A stretch of DNA of 64,000 nt from Chitinophagaceae bacterium (GTDB lineage: Bacteria > Bacteroidota > Bacteroidia > Chitinophagales > Chitinophagaceae): the NCBI GenBank assembly GCA_016713965.1, contig JADJOC010000003.1, positions 310,001 through 374,000 of the forward strand, read 5' to 3'. This document shows positions 9,523-19,377 of the stretch, piece by piece. The translations under genes and the position numbers were made by a program. The notes below the pieces were generated by a model. It saw only the letters and a program-made list of their open reading frames with translations. It searched no databases and had not been told where the DNA came from. The stretch's first letter is position 1; each line of letters begins with the position of its first letter.

Positions 9523-11136
9523 ATGAAATTAATTAAACTCACATTTACTTTATCCCTTGCGTTGCTCTTAGGAAGCAAAGGGGCAAAGGCACAGCTCTTC
9601 ATTAGCCAGGGCACCGACTTTATGATAGAAGACGGCGCAGTAGTTAGTGTACAGGACTATGTAGAAAGCGAAGTTGATATTCTAAGCGGGCCTGTATTAC
9701 ACAATGGACTTTTATTGTTAAATGGTTCTAATAGTCAAAATCTGAATATGAATGGTTTTAACATTCCGAATTTAGAATTAGACAATAATAGCGGTGCAGT
9801 GCTTGGCGGAAATGCAAAACTCAGCCGTTCAATGGTCTTCACATTAGGCAAAGCTACATTACATGATTTCAACTTTCAATTATCTGATATAGCTACCATT
9901 ACTGGCGAAGGCGATAACAAATATTTTGAAACCAATGCAGCAGGTGAATTACAAAAACGTGTGAGTGCAAACTTAGCTTCTTATAAAATGCCGGTTGGTA
10001 ATAGCGGATTTTATAATCCACTTTTCGCAACTACTGCCGGGCCTTACACCCCAGATGCTGTTTTTGGTGTAAGAGATACTGTAGATGTTCATCCTAAAAA
10101 GTTTGCTCAAAGTACAGACTTTTTGGAAAACTTTTGGCCAATTACACAAGCCGGTATAACTAAATTAGATGCAAGAGGAAATTATATTGATCCAGTACAG
10201 GTAACAGGATCAGATCTTAAATTTGGCGGGTTCTTCTGGCAGGATGAATTAAAAGAATGGAGCCAAACTGGTGCTAATGTTGATGCTCCCAATAACTTAG
10301 CAGGTACAACTATTACTGGTAATGGTGATTTATATGCCATGAATAATTATGGTTTGGTAAATGCCAAAGTGTTTTTACAAGGTGCTTACAATCCAGTTAT
10401 TCATTTAATGAGGGATAATTTAAGAACAAATGGTAATGTAATTCCATCGACAGATCCTTACAGGGTAGCTCCATTGATGGCAAACTTTAACCATGTTAAC
10501 AATCAAAAAACAGAAACTATTACTGATCATGCAACTGTTTTTGCAAACCAGGCACTAGTGGATAATGATATAGTTGACTGGGTATTTTTACAATTAAGAA
10601 ATACACCACAGGGTAATAATATTATAGCAACAAGAAGCGCATTGGTACAGAGAGATGGTGATATTGTTGATGTAGATGGTGTTAGTCCTGTTTACTTTAA
10701 AGACGTAGCAGTAGGATCAGGTTATACACTAGCTGTAAGGCATAGGAACCACTTAGGTATATCTACTACGCCAGCTACTGTTGAAGTTAGTTTAACTGCA
10801 CCACCTTTAGTTGATTTTACAACAATGACTGATGCGCAAATTTTTGGCCCGGCTACTGCATTTAAAATAGCCGCTGATAATAGAAATGTGTTATGGGGCG
10901 GTAATGTTAATTTTAATAACAATACAAGATATAATGGTATAGCCAATGATAAAGATCGTTTATTAAATGCATTAAATGGTAATCCTGATGCTTCCATTCC
11001 AAATGTTTACAGTGTGGCTGATGTGAACATGAATAAAGTTGTAAGATTTAATGGGATAGCAAACGATAAAGATTTTATTCTCAATGTATTAGATGGAAAC
11101 CCGGATGCTTCAATATTTCAATTTTTACCTCAATAA
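9523..11136 (+). CDS. Secreted protein with two dockerin-like C-terminal repeats
   Basis: 537 residues with a clear signal peptide (LTFTLSLALLLGSKGAKAQ). Most of the protein is a beta-rich region of a type common in Chitinophagaceae surface proteins (NLNMNGFNIPNLELDNNSG; NSGFYNPLF; KEWSQTG), with no named domain I can confirm. Near the C-terminus two copies of a ~40-residue unit occur, NNNTRYNGIANDKDRLLNAL and MNKVVRFNGIANDKDFILNV. Each is followed by NGNPDASI or DGNPDASI and preceded by an Asn/Asp-rich loop. This resembles a dockerin-like calcium-loop duplication, but the ligand positions differ from classical type I dockerin. No T9SS tail is present. The next gene begins 29 bp downstream, so the two are probably an operon. 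Confidence 0.8.
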   Translation: MKLIKLTFTLSLALLLGSKGAKAQLFISQGTDFMIEDGAVVSVQDYVESEVDILSGPVLHNGLLLLNGSNSQNLNMNGFNIPNLELDNNSGAVLGGNAKLSRSMVFTLGKATLHDFNFQLSDIATITGEGDNKYFETNAAGELQKRVSANLASYKMPVGNSGFYNPLFATTAGPYTPDAVFGVRDTVDVHPKKFAQSTDFLENFWPITQAGITKLDARGNYIDPVQVTGSDLKFGGFFWQDELKEWSQTGANVDAPNNLAGTTITGNGDLYAMNNYGLVNAKVFLQGAYNPVIHLMRDNLRTNGNVIPSTDPYRVAPLMANFNHVNNQKTETITDHATVFANQALVDNDIVDWVFLQLRNTPQGNNIIATRSALVQRDGDIVDVDGVSPVYFKDVAVGSGYTLAVRHRNHLGISTTPATVEVSLTAPPLVDFTTMTDAQIFGPATAFKIAADNRNVLWGGNVNFNNNTRYNGIANDKDRLLNALNGNPDASIPNVYSVADVNMNKVVRFNGIANDKDFILNVLDGNPDASIFQFLPQ

Positions 11137-11165
11137 TAATTAATAAAAAAATAAAAAAAATCAAG

Positions 11166-12364
11166 ATGAAAAAAATTATAACCTTAGCTTTTTTAAGTAT
11201 TCTTTACTTGCAAGGTAGTTCCCAAATAGTACAAGCAGGTATAGGTGGCGGTATTCAGGATGAATGCCAACCTAATGAAATTAAATTATATCTTAGGTCA
11301 GATATAACTTTAACAAATCCTATTCCTGCTAATAATATCTTTACCTTACAGTTTTGCGTTAGAATACCCGGCAAATCTTTTGCCAGCACCAAATTTAAGT
11401 GTTATAACTTCCAATATATTAACGCCTAACCAATGGATAATAACAAGTTATTTAGGAGATGAGGGTTTTAGGTATTATACAATCACCAACCAGGCAGGCG
11501 GATATGCGAGCCCTTTAGTTGCTAATACAGAATTTGAAGTAATGAAATTAGCATTTACTGGTGGACCAGCCTTAGCAACTGATGTAGAATTAATAACTAA
11601 AGGAAATGCAGGAGATGTTTTTGGTGAGGATGTTCCTTGTCCGGGTTGTGGAAATGTATTGTTTTTATATTCTTCTCTAAGTGCAGGTTCTGAAAATATT
11701 GCTTCACAAATTTATTATCATAGGCCTAATACAACAGAATTTACTATGGATAGTTATAATTCTCCCAATGTTGCAGATGAGTCTTGGGCAAGAATTACTG
11801 GTATTACCCTTTCGGTTAAATTCCTTGGCCTTACTGCTACTCAAAAATGAACAGGTGCTGAATTAGCATGGAAAGTTGCAAGTGAAACTAACACAACTGA
11901 CCGTTACGAAATTGAAAGCAGCGCTAATGGTGTTGACTTTGCAAAAGTAGCTACAGTTGCAGCAAATGCTAAAGCTGATGGCAATAACACTTACACTTTA
12001 AGCAATGTTTCTTTAAATGCAGCTACTACTTACTACAGGGTTAAACAAATAGATAAAGACAATAAATTTGTTTATTCTGAAATCCGTGTGATTAAACTTG
12101 CAGGTGCATCAAATGCAGTAACAGTATATCCTAACCCGGTAGAAACAACTACTAAGTTTCACTTAGGTTAGATAAAGCTGCTGCCGTTACAATAAATGTT
12201 GTTAATGCAGGTGGTCAAATTGCTAAAAAGTTAAAATTAATGCAACAGCTGGTGTTACAATACAGGAATTAGACTTTACAAACCTTTCTTCTGGTAACTA
12301 TACAGTTCAGGTGTTTGTTGGTAAAGACACTAAACCAACTGTAGTTAAAGTTGTAAAAAAATAA
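11166..12364 (+). CDS. Secreted protein with T9SS sorting tail, several frame breaks
   Basis: A signal peptide (MKKIITLAFLSILYLQGSSQ) is followed by a ~200-residue beta-rich domain. Then comes the fibronectin-like stretch found before T9SS tails (GAELAWKVASETNTTDRYEI and ATTYYRVKQIDKDNKF), and finally VTVYPNPVETT and SGNYTVQVFVGKDTKP, a type-A sorting domain. The frame breaks at ~11375 (gives LLPAPNLSVITSN when repaired), at an in-frame TGA at 11848-11850, at ~12165 and at ~12235. The repaired length is ~395 residues. The beta domain could be cohesin-like, with the upstream dockerin-like protein as partner, but that is speculation from fold pattern only. Product confidently surface or secreted; function unknown. 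Confidence 0.75.
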
Positions 12365-12395
12365 TATCAATAGCTAATATCTATTATTTATACCA

Positions 12396-12430
12396 AAGAG
12401 AAACCCCTTCTATATGAAGGGGTTTCTCTT
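12396..12430 (+). terminator. Hairpin terminator after the T9SS protein
   Basis: Perfect 15-bp stem AAGAGAAACCCCTTC with its complement at 12416-12430 and a 5-nt loop TATAT, 31 bp after the stop at 12364. The T-tract after it is weak. Confidence 0.75.
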
Positions 12431-12451
12431 GCATAATATTTAAATAAAAAG

Positions 12452-12542
12452 TAGACCTCTTGTATAATTCGCCTTATCCTCTCCTTTTGGAGAGGAATTA
12501 AAATGAGGTTGAACAAAAAATATGAATTATGCAAGAGGTCTA
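12452..12542. repeat. Dispersed palindromic repeat (CCTCTCC/GGAGAGG family)
   Basis: Outer arms TAGACCTCTTGTATAATTC and GAATTATGCAAGAGGTCTA (one mismatch) enclose CCTCTCCTTTTGGAGAGG and the complement of AACCTCAT. The inner motif recurs at 58770-58805, 60945-60985 and, split by an IS, at 52660-53615. Confidence 0.75.
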
Positions 12543-13416
12543 TTATCCTAAATAACCCCGTAATATATTTCCACGGGAAGTAGTACGCAATTTAGTTATG
12601 GCTTTATCTTTTATCTGGCGCACCCGCTCTCTGGTTAAACAAAATTTTTCGCCAATGTCTTCCAGGCTTAACGGATGATCCACACCAATTCCAAAGAAAA
12701 ACCTGATTACATCTTTTTGCCTTTCAGTAAGTGTGCTTAACGACCGGTCTATTTCTATCTTAAGCGATACAATTGCTGCTAGATTATTATCAGTGTTAAC
12801 AGCATTGCTGTTTATCATAGTATCTAAAAGTGTACCCTCCTCTCCGTCAAAAAGAGGCTGGTCCATACTTAAATGCCTGGTAGCAACACTTAAGGTAGCA
12901 GATACTTCTTCTGTTTCAATATCCAGAAAAGTAGCCAGCTCTTCGGGGGGTTGGCTCCCGTTCATATTCCTGCTCCAGCTGAGAAAATGCTTTACTTATA
13001 CGATTGGTTAATCCAACTTTATTAAGTGGCAGCCTCACAATTCTTGATTGCTCTGCCAGTGCTTGTAAAATACTTTGCCGGATCCACCATACTGCATATG
13101 AAATAAATTTAAATCCCCGTGTTTCATCAAACCGCTGTGCTGCCTTAATAAGGCCTAAATTACCTTCATTAATCAACTCAGGAAGTGTAAGACCTTGATT
13201 TTGATATTGCTTTGCCACAGATACCACAAATCTAAGATTGGCCTTGGTGAGCTTATCTAATGCTCTCTGATCTCCTTCTTTAATTAATCTCGATAATTGT
13301 ACTTCTTCTTCGGCAGATATTAATTCTACTTTGCCAATTTCCTGGAGATATTTCTCCAAGCTCTGGCTTTCCCGGTTGGTAATGGACTTACTGATTTTAA
13401 GCTGGCGCATGCTCAT
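12543..13416 (-). CDS. rpoD: RNA polymerase sigma-70 factor RpoD/SigA (one frameshift)
   Basis: The short Bacteroidota type of primary sigma factor, ~287 residues after repair. The N-terminus MRQLKISKSITNRESQSLEK is diagnostic. Region 2 has ANLRFVVSVAKQYQNQGL and RGFKFISYAVWWIRQSIL. Region 4 has LTERQKDVIRFFFGIG and the helix-turn-helix LSLEDIGEKFCLTRERVRQI. The frame breaks in a C6 run at ~12950. With five C the sequence reads EYEREPTPEELATFLDIETE, so the extra base is almost certainly an error. The C-terminus (LRTTSRGNILRGYLG) is slightly unusual, so a second RpoD paralogue elsewhere cannot be excluded. MRQL at 13410 is the likely start. Confidence 0.92.
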
Positions 13417-13673
13417 AAGCCTATAGTTTAATAAGGATGAAATAACTGGTTTAGGTTAACGAACTGTTAAATCCGTCATAATATATAACTGTAATTTAAA
13501 GAAATTATTATATACTCGTAAAAAAAAGTATCGATAATCTAATTAAAAGTCACTTTTTTTATGAACAATAAAATTATCTGTAGGTTAATTAAAATAAAAA
13601 AAGTTTGCAAAAAAATGGTAATGAAAAATAATTTCTTATCATTGCAGAGTTGATGACAATTTAAATTACAAGG

Positions 13674-14052
13674 ATGAGTAAGAAAGTTTTATATACATTG
13701 GAATACCCGGTTAGATGTTCACCAAGCATATTATATGAATTTTTAAGTACACCTGCAGGCTTACAGGAATGGTTTGCAGATAAAGTGGATGAGCGGGATA
13801 ATATTTTCAGTTTTACCTGGAATGAAACCACTGATAAAGCAGAATTACTGGATAGCGAAGCAGATAAATTTATCCGCTACCGTTGGATGCATTTATCTAA
13901 AGATGAATATTTTGAATTTAGTATTGAGAAATCCAAGTTACCAATCAAACTATTTTGATTATTAAAGATTTTGCTGATAAAAAGAAATAAAAGATGCAAG
14001 CCAGTTATGGGAATACCAGGTAAAAGACTTATTTCATAGATTGGGAAATTAA
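13674..14052 (+). CDS. START-like (SRPBCC/AHSA1-type) protein, two frameshifts
   Basis: It begins MSKKVLYTLEYPVRCSPSIL, followed by STPAGLQEWFADKVD and ITFTWN-like strands, the pattern of the START-like domain proteins conserved in Bacteroidota. The open frame ends at 13958. Frame changes near 13938 and at an A5 run near 13983 restore TNQTILIIKDFADKKEIKDA and QLWEYQVKDLFHRLGN with a stop at 14052, giving ~126 residues, the usual size. It is convergent with the next gene (4-bp overlap). Ligand and function are unknown. Confidence 0.8.
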
Positions 14053-14672
14053 TAAAATAACTTCATTAGTTTTGTAAACTTTTCAGCCAAGGATTCATGC
14101 ATAATATCCCAATCCTGCAAATTAATTTTATAAGCAACCTTGATAAAAGGCTTTTTTAATAATTTAGCTATCTCACCATTTGATAATGTTGTTATTGCCC
14201 TATAATTATCAATCCCAAAATGGTGCTTCCATTCGTTTTCATTAATACATATATACAAACCAGCATCCTTGTTAGCAGTAATATTGTATAATAATTTTTC
14301 CTCCAAAATATTTTTGTAGTGCCCGCTGATGTGAAGTGTGCAGCTAAAAAAATTTCCCCACCAAAACATAGTTCTTATCGCAAATACTGCATTTTTATTA
14401 AAGATTTTAGGGTAATCCAATATCACATAGGGTAAGGATAAATAATTTTCACCCTTAGAAATTTTAGGTGAGGATATGTATAATCCAGGTATAAGATATT
14501 GCTTATTAGTGCTAACAATATTTTTATAATCAACAAGCAAATAATTTAACAATCCGATTACCTTATTGGTGATAGAGAGTTTAATCATAATCCAACCACT
14601 ATTAGAGATAAGCTGCTTTTCCTCCTCAGAAAGAATTACTTTTGTGCTTTGAATCATATTGTAAATTACCAA
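14049..14672 (-). CDS. Hypothetical protein, unrecognised
   Basis: 207 residues; I do not recognise the family. There is no signal peptide or membrane segment. It is rich in aromatic residues (FWWGNFFSCTLHISGHYK, ENEWKHHFGIDNYR), mixed alpha/beta in appearance. An internal start at MIQSTKVILSEEEKQ (14657) is plausible. It is divergent from the permease gene at 14719 and converges with the START-like gene. No frame damage is apparent, which in this window supports neither view of its function. Confidence 0.6.
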   Translation of the reverse strand: MVIYNMIQSTKVILSEEEKQLISNSGWIMIKLSITNKVIGLLNYLLVDYKNIVSTNKQYLIPGLYISSPKISKGENYLSLPYVILDYPKIFNKNAVFAIRTMFWWGNFFSCTLHISGHYKNILEEKLLYNITANKDAGLYICINENEWKHHFGIDNYRAITTLSNGEIAKLLKKPFIKVAYKINLQDWDIMHESLAEKFTKLMKLFY

Positions 14673-14718
14673 TTAATTCAAAGCAATAATAATTGCATAG
14701 TTGAAATAAATAAAAGGA

Positions 14719-16145
14719 ATGATAAAAAAATTAGATAAACTAATTCTTAAAGCTTTTATCGGGCCTTTTATTGCTACTTTTTTCATAGCATTTTTTGTAT
14801 TGATGATGCAAAACCTATGGAAGTATATTGATGATTTTGTAGGGAAAGGCCTTGATTTATTAACCTTAGGAAAATTTTTGTGGTATGCCAGTGCTTCTAT
14901 GCTTACCCTTGCAATGCCTATAGCCATTCTTATCTCTTCTATAATGACGTTTGGCAACTTAGGCGAAAAGCTTTGAACTGGTAGCTATTAAAGCCTCAGG
15001 CATTTCTTTATTACGCTTTATGCATACCCTGGTATGGGTTGCCCTTTTTTTTTTCTGGCGTAACTTTTTTATTTGCTAATTATGTAATCCCCTATTCTAC
15101 TTTAAAATTTGTAACTATCTACAATGATATCAGGTATAAAAGCCTGCATTGGATTTAAAAAGAAGGTGTATTCTTTACTTATATACCTAATTATGCAATA
15201 AAAATTGGAAAAAGAGAGCGACGGCCAGCATATCAATAATGTATTAGTATATGATCAAACCAACAGTTTGCAGGATAATAGCGTAATTGCAGCTAAAGGA
15301 TTAATGAAAATATCTACTGACAAACAATTTTAGAATTCAACTTAGAAAATGGTGCCCGCTACCAGGAAAGAGGCGAAATGGGTGATACTGCCACAGAGTT
15401 TATCCGCATGGAGTTTAAAGAATACAAAGTATTATTCGATTTAAGCGCACTGCAAATGCAAAGTAACAGTGATAGCTTTTTTCGTAAAAATTATAAAATG
15501 TTAAGTGTAAGACAACTTAATCAGTCCCTGGATTCTCTTACGTGGATAAGAGATAGCCTGCACAATAAAATTGACAGTACACTTTCATCAGGTGTACTTT
15601 TTAATACTTCTGCTGATAGTATATGGAAAAAATTACCTGCTCATTTTACAAACCATAATGCTTTTGATAGTTTAATAGCTGATACAATAAAAAGCGTAGT
15701 ATATGAAAGAGCACTTTATAAAATTGAAAGCTTAAAAAGCACTCTCGAATTTAATAATACAGATTTAGGATATAAAACTACTGATATCCGTTACCACAAA
15801 ATTGAGTGGCATAGAAAATTTTCACTTTCCACAGCATGCCTGGTGTTATTTTTCATTGGTGCGCCTTTAGGTTCAATTATCCGCAAAGGTGGCTTAGGAA
15901 TGCCTTTGGTAGTTGCCATAATATTTTTTCTTATTTTTCACTTATTAAATATGTTTGGCGAAAAATTTGTAAAACAAGATGTGATACCCCCATATTTTGG
16001 AATGTGGCTGGCGGTAATTGTATTAACTCCTGTAGGATTTTTTTTTACCTATAAAGCCATGCATGACTCTCAACTATTTAATAAAGATTTTTATACAAAA
16101 ATCTTTAAACGGGTGTATTCTTTACCCAAAAAATTAAAAAAATAA
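14719..16145 (+). CDS. LptF/LptG-family permease (YjgP/YjgQ), multiple frameshifts
   Basis: Membrane subunit of the LPS-export ABC transporter. The N-terminus MIKKLDKLILKAFIGPFIAT and the following helices match the family (FLWYASASMLTLAMPIAILI, then ELVAIKASGISLLRFMH in another frame). The middle periplasmic part has IYNDIRYK and TYIPNYAIKIGK. The C-terminal half is open from 15378, with four membrane helices (LVLFFIGAPLGSIIRKGGLG, GMPLVVAIIFFLIFHLLNMF). Breaks occur at ~14975, 15053 (T9 tract), 15150, 15215 and 15330. Repaired length is ~475 residues. The superoxide dismutase gene follows by 4 bp. An essential function makes genuine inactivation improbable. Confidence 0.85.
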
Positions 16146-16149
16146 TTTT

Positions 16150-16911
16150 ATGAATAATTTATCCAACAGCAGGCGAAAATTCATTGCTACTACTGCTAAA
16201 AATTCTTTGGCTATTGGTATAGGCATATCTTCGATAAGTTCCTTTTTAGCAGCATGCGGAAGTTCTAAAAAAGCTACAGCTTCCGCTTTTAATACCAGTT
16301 ATGATCAATTGCCATTACCGTATGGATACAGCGCACTAGAAAATGCAATTGATACCGCTACAATGGAAATTCATTACAGCAAGCATGCAGCAGCTTATTC
16401 AGCTAATGCAAAAGAAGCTGCGCAGGCAGAAGGAATTGATACAAAACAACCAATAGAAGCTGTACTTGAAAAAATTTCTAAATATTCATCTAAAATGCGG
16501 AACAATGCCGGAGGGCATTATAACCATGAAATGTTTTGGAAATGTATGCGGCCTAAAACAACAGACAATAAACCTGCCGGAAAACTATTACAAAATATAG
16601 AAGCTGTATTTGGCTCTTTTGCAGCTTTTAAATTAAAATTTGCTGCTGCGGGGGCAACACGTTTTGGAAGCGGTTGGGCATGGCTATACGCAGACAATAA
16701 TAAAAAATTACAAATTGGCAGTACTCCCAACCAGGATAACCCTTTAATGGATGTTAGTGAAATAAAAGGGTTCCCATTATTATGCCTTGATGTATGGGAA
16801 CATGCTTATTATTTAAAATATCAGAATAAAAGAGCAGACTATATTGATAGTTGGTGGGGTATTGTAAATTGGGATTATGTGCAACAAAGGCTCGCTAATA
16901 TAATATTATAA
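16150..16911 (+). CDS. Exported Fe/Mn superoxide dismutase
   Basis: 253 residues. The N-terminus has a Tat-like SRRKF motif followed by a hydrophobic stretch and a lipobox-like LAAC (residues ~33-36), so the product is predicted to be an exported, possibly lipid-anchored enzyme. The SOD domain starts near YDQLPLPYGYSALENAID. Metal ligands are visible in MEIHYSKHAAAY (His), NAGGHYNHEMFWKCM (His), and CLDVWEHAYYLKYQNKR (Asp and His). FGSGWAWLY is family-typical. It lies 4 bp after the LptF/G gene. Metal preference (Fe, Mn or cambialistic) cannot be read safely. Confidence 0.92.
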   Translation: MNNLSNSRRKFIATTAKNSLAIGIGISSISSFLAACGSSKKATASAFNTSYDQLPLPYGYSALENAIDTATMEIHYSKHAAAYSANAKEAAQAEGIDTKQPIEAVLEKISKYSSKMRNNAGGHYNHEMFWKCMRPKTTDNKPAGKLLQNIEAVFGSFAAFKLKFAAAGATRFGSGWAWLYADNNKKLQIGSTPNQDNPLMDVSEIKGFPLLCLDVWEHAYYLKYQNKRADYIDSWWGIVNWDYVQQRLANIIL

Positions 16912-16974
16912 TAATATACACTGATAATAAAAATATTTTATAATAGTACTTCTTTTTCAAAAAAATTTATAAAA

Positions 16975-17712
16975 ATGACTTTAATTCCAGCTAAATTATT
17001 AACGCTAGCAATTTTGTGCTTTTTAACAATATCTGCACAATCACAGATTAAAATGACTGAGTTGAATGTAAACCAACTCCCTAAAAAAATACAATATGAA
17101 GGGAAATTTGTAACTGCTGTTAAATGGAATGACAAGCAAGGCGATAACATTGTTATTACGACTGAAACTGGCCCCATTTCTACGATAGAAGATTACCGGG
17201 ATGCCAAGTTATATGCTTATCATTATCTTACTGTAAACGGTAAATTAAAATCAGATTGGAAAATATATGATGCTGTAAAAGAATGCCCGGTAGATATTGA
17301 AGCAAATTTTATAAAAAATTCATTACAGGTAACAGATCTTAATAAAAATAATGTTGGTGAGATATGGGTCATTTACAAAAAATCCTGCAGAGGCGATGTT
17401 AGTGCAAGTGATATGAAAATAATAATGTACCAGGGAAAAGAAAAATTTACAATGACAGGAAGAAATAAAGTAAAAATTTCCACAACCGAATACGATGGCG
17501 GTGAATATACCTTTAATAAAAATTTATTAATGGCCCAAAATCATTCAAAGAGTTTGCAAAAAATTATGGAAGAAAAATATAATGCAAAAAGAATAATAAA
17601 TTGTATAATTATTAAATTGGCTCAGCCTTTGAAAAGAAGTACTTTATTAAAAAGTACAACTATAAAGGCTGATAAATTTGCAAAACAATCTGGCACAAAT
17701 ATAAACTCATGA
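16975..17712 (+). CDS. Secreted protein, M949_RS01915-like
   Basis: 245 residues as open frame with a signal peptide (ending near SAQSQ). Strings such as AVKWNDKQGDNIVITTETG, AKLYAYHYLTVNGK, SDWKIYDAVKECPVDIEANF, QVTDLNKNNVGEIWVIYKKS and DMKIIMYQGKEKF match, from memory, the NCBI family M949_RS01915, a name linked to surface polysaccharide without a defined reaction. The tail after residue ~190 is odd. One added T at ~17556 would give SFAKNYGRKI and a stop near 17582, closer to the family end, so the true C-terminus may be there. Confidence 0.6.
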   Translation: MTLIPAKLLTLAILCFLTISAQSQIKMTELNVNQLPKKIQYEGKFVTAVKWNDKQGDNIVITTETGPISTIEDYRDAKLYAYHYLTVNGKLKSDWKIYDAVKECPVDIEANFIKNSLQVTDLNKNNVGEIWVIYKKSCRGDVSASDMKIIMYQGKEKFTMTGRNKVKISTTEYDGGEYTFNKNLLMAQNHSKSLQKIMEEKYNAKRIINCIIIKLAQPLKRSTLLKSTTIKADKFAKQSGTNINS

Positions 17713-17836
17713 ACTAATGCAATCAAAATATTATGCCATTTTTTACAAAAATTTGTGTTTTGCTGCCAGTTGCCTTTTATCCCAAAAACCATTACATTCG
17801 TTGCTCAATTAATTTTTTAATAAAATTTTATACTAA

Positions 17837-19204
17837 ATGCAAGCTTGGAAAGAATACCAATCAGCTAACAAAGACCGGTTTTTAAATGAATTGCTGGAAC
17901 TTTTACGTATACCAAGTGTAAGCGCAAAAAGCGAGCATAAACAAGATATGACAGCATGCGCTGAAGCTGTTAAAAAACGTTTATTAGAGGCTGGCGCAGA
18001 TAAGGTGGACATCTACCCTACCGACGGACATCCGATTGTATATGGTGAAAAAATTATTGATCCCGCCAAGCCAACCGTGTTGGTATACGGGCATTATGAT
18101 GTACAGCCTGCCGAGCCGCTGGAGCTTTGGAAAAGCGGCCCGTTTGATCCGGTAATCATTGACGGAAAAATTTTTGCCCGTGGCAGCTGCGATGATAAAG
18201 GACAGGTATATATGCATGTAAAAGCATTGGAAACAATGGTAAAAACCAATTCGCTTACCAACAATATTAAATTTTGTATAGAAGGTGAAGAAGAAGTAGG
18301 CTCGCCCAACCTCGGAAAGTTTGTAAAAGAAAATAAGAATCTTTTAAAAGCAGATTGTGTTTTAATCAGCGATAGCGCCATGATAAGTTTGGATACGCCA
18401 AGCATAGATATTGGTGTGCGTGGATTAAGTTATATTGAGGTAGAAGTAACCGGTCCTAACCGTGATTTGCATAGTGGTGTGTATGGCGGCGCTGTAGCCA
18501 ACCCCATAACTATCTTAGCAAAAATGATTGCTTCCATGCATGATGAAAATAATCATATTACCATCCCCGGATTTTATGATGATGTAGTAGTCGCAAATGA
18601 TGAAGAAAGAAAGCTGATGGCACAAGCTCCTTTTGATGAAAAGGAATATAAAGACGATTTAGGCATAAAAGAATTGTGGGGCGAAAAAGGATTTACCACC
18701 AATGAGAGAACGGGTATAAGACCTACTTTAGAATTAAACGGTATCTGGGGTGGCTATACCGGCGAAGGTGCTAAAACAGTTTTACCTGGTAAAGCATTTG
18801 CAAAAATTTCAGCAAGGCTGGTACCTAATCAAAACTCGGATAAGATTACGGAGTTATTGATCAACCATATAAAAAAAATAGCCCCGCCTTACGTTACGGT
18901 AAAAGCATCTTTGCACCATGGTGGCGAACCGTATATGACACCGATTGACAGCAAAGCTTATAAAGCTGCAGCAAAAGCCATGGAAACTACTTTTGGCAAA
19001 GCACCAATTCCTGTTCGTGGCGGAGGCAGCATTCCTATTTGTGCTTTATTTGAAAAAGAATTAGGTATTAAAATAGTATTTATGGGTTTTGGCCTGGACA
19101 GTGATAATTTGCACAGCCCTAATGAAAAATTTAATGTAGAAAATTTTTACAAAGGCATTGAGACGATACCTTACTTTCATAAGTATTTTTCTGAAATGAG
19201 TTAG
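17837..19204 (+). CDS. M20-family metallopeptidase (dipeptidase)
   Basis: 455 residues. Two-zinc aminoacylase/dipeptidase fold. Ligand motifs in order: VLVYGHYDVQPAEP (His, with catalytic Asp two after), FARGSCDDKGQVYMH (bridging Asp), IEGEEEVGSPN (catalytic and ligand Glu), ISDSAM (Asp) and GLDSDNLHSPNEKF (His). The lid domain lies between ~200 and 330, with DLHSGVYGGAV. This matches the cytosolic non-specific dipeptidase group. The gene is complete; a mobile element starts 16 bp after its stop. Confidence 0.93.
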   Translation: MQAWKEYQSANKDRFLNELLELLRIPSVSAKSEHKQDMTACAEAVKKRLLEAGADKVDIYPTDGHPIVYGEKIIDPAKPTVLVYGHYDVQPAEPLELWKSGPFDPVIIDGKIFARGSCDDKGQVYMHVKALETMVKTNSLTNNIKFCIEGEEEVGSPNLGKFVKENKNLLKADCVLISDSAMISLDTPSIDIGVRGLSYIEVEVTGPNRDLHSGVYGGAVANPITILAKMIASMHDENNHITIPGFYDDVVVANDEERKLMAQAPFDEKEYKDDLGIKELWGEKGFTTNERTGIRPTLELNGIWGGYTGEGAKTVLPGKAFAKISARLVPNQNSDKITELLINHIKKIAPPYVTVKASLHHGGEPYMTPIDSKAYKAAAKAMETTFGKAPIPVRGGGSIPICALFEKELGIKIVFMGFGLDSDNLHSPNEKFNVENFYKGIETIPYFHKYFSEMS

Positions 19205-19340
19205 GATAAAATAGGTAATGTACTGAAAAATGGTTGGTGGATTTTTCCAAGAAAATTCTTATAATGCGTCATCTAATCTGAAGAGGAAATAAGCTCTGGT
19301 GGAGACCAACTTATCAGCAATAAGATTAGAGCTTATACTG

Positions 19341-19369
19341 AAAAAGAGCAGCGTTTTGCTGCTCTTTTT
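19341..19369 (+). terminator. Bidirectional hairpin terminator
   Basis: Stem AAAAAGAGCAGC with GCTGCTCTTTTT and loop GTTTT. It lies inside the left end of the IS, just beyond the transposase stop, with a T-tract in both directions. It may also stop transcription coming from the M20 gene. Confidence 0.75.
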
Positions 19370-19377
19370 GTCATTTT

